Shown piece by piece: positions 15,250 to 15,447 of a stretch of DNA of 15,447 nt. Positions within the stretch are counted from its first letter, which is position 1. Each line of letters starts with the position of its first letter. The notes beneath the pieces are model-generated. The model did not search any database, was not told the DNA's origin, and was given only the letters and a program-made list of their open reading frames with translations. This DNA is from Desulfobacteraceae bacterium. Lineage in GTDB: Bacteria > Desulfobacterota > Desulfobacteria > Desulfobacterales > ETH-SRB1. The stretch covers positions 1-15,447 of the forward strand of contig DAOWEW010000107.1 in NCBI GenBank assembly GCA_030638305.1, given 5' to 3'. The translations under genes and the position numbers were made by a program.

Positions 15250-15447
15250 ATGGCTGGAGAACATATACTTATAGTAGATGACGACAAAAATATGTTAGAA
15301 GTTTTAAGGCTCAGACTTGAGACCGAAGGGTATAAAGTCACAAGCACAAACATGGCAAAAGATGCTTTAACCATGGCAAAAGATGAGTTGTTTGACCTGG
15401 CTCTGGTCGATCTAAAGCTAAATGGAAATGACGGCATTGAATTAATG
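15250..15447 (+). CDS. response regulator, receiver domain, cut by the window end
   Basis: Sixty-six residues of a REC domain are visible from ATG 15250, four bases after the lipoprotein stop. HILIVDDD carries the acidic pocket (D10-D12), LRLRLETEGYKV follows, and D54 in LALVDLKLNGNDG is the expected phosphoacceptor. The gene order and the LRLRLETEGY stretch resemble QseF/GlrR, sigma-54-dependent NtrC-class activators, but the AAA and DNA-binding domains lie beyond the window. It is almost certainly the cognate partner of the kinase upstream. Confidence 0.85.
   Translation, partial: MAGEHILIVDDDKNMLEVLRLRLETEGYKVTSTNMAKDALTMAKDELFDLALVDLKLNGNDGIELM

Overview
The window looks like part of the chromosome of a Gram-negative, strictly or facultatively anaerobic bacterium. 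It is probably a deltaproteobacterium (Desulfobacterota, Desulfobacterales-like). That placement is inference: it rests on the moderately AT-rich coding, the short archaeal/clostridial-type S-adenosylhomocysteinase, a Methanosarcina-like Cam carbonic anhydrase, and a kinase-lipoprotein-regulator operon of the QseE/QseG/QseF type. There is no rRNA, tRNA, CRISPR or transposase to fix the taxonomy.

Layout. Positions 1-3749 (plus strand) hold a possible gene tail, tatD nuclease, a low-molecular-weight tyrosine phosphatase, the lipid II flippase murJ, an FtsB/DivIC-like division protein and a small TPR protein. The last three overlap by ATGA junctions and read as an envelope/division operon. Positions 3760-4264 (minus) hold a BrnT/BrnA-type toxin-antitoxin pair. 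Positions 4449-8884 (plus) hold rfbB (dTDP-glucose 4,6-dehydratase), panC, metK and ahcY; metK and ahcY form the core of the activated methyl cycle. Positions 8933-10053 (plus) hold a two-CBS-domain protein and a Cam-class gamma carbonic anhydrase.

Positions 10084-12986 (minus) hold a tightly packed three-gene operon with no name I recognise: a 537-residue protein resembling the GalT/HIT-like nucleotidyltransferase fold, a four-helix membrane protein, and a cysteine-rich YkgJ-like protein. This is the best candidate for an undescribed system. Positions 13225-15447 (plus) hold a sensor histidine kinase, a TPR/coiled-coil lipoprotein-like protein whose start and strong ribosome binding site lie inside the kinase gene, and the receiver domain of a response regulator cut by the window end.

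Non-coding signals of note are: a dispersed repeat with core GGAACGTGGACGAA found three times, each just after a stop codon, and folding into a hairpin between convergent genes at 10054-10083; a panC gene whose expected N-terminus and ribosome binding site point to an ATC initiation codon; a promoter with a palindrome at its predicted start site in front of the kinase; and operator-like repeats between brnT and rfbB. No gene-free stretch exceeds 300 bases; the longest gaps (1-169, 4265-4448, 12987-13224) are described below.
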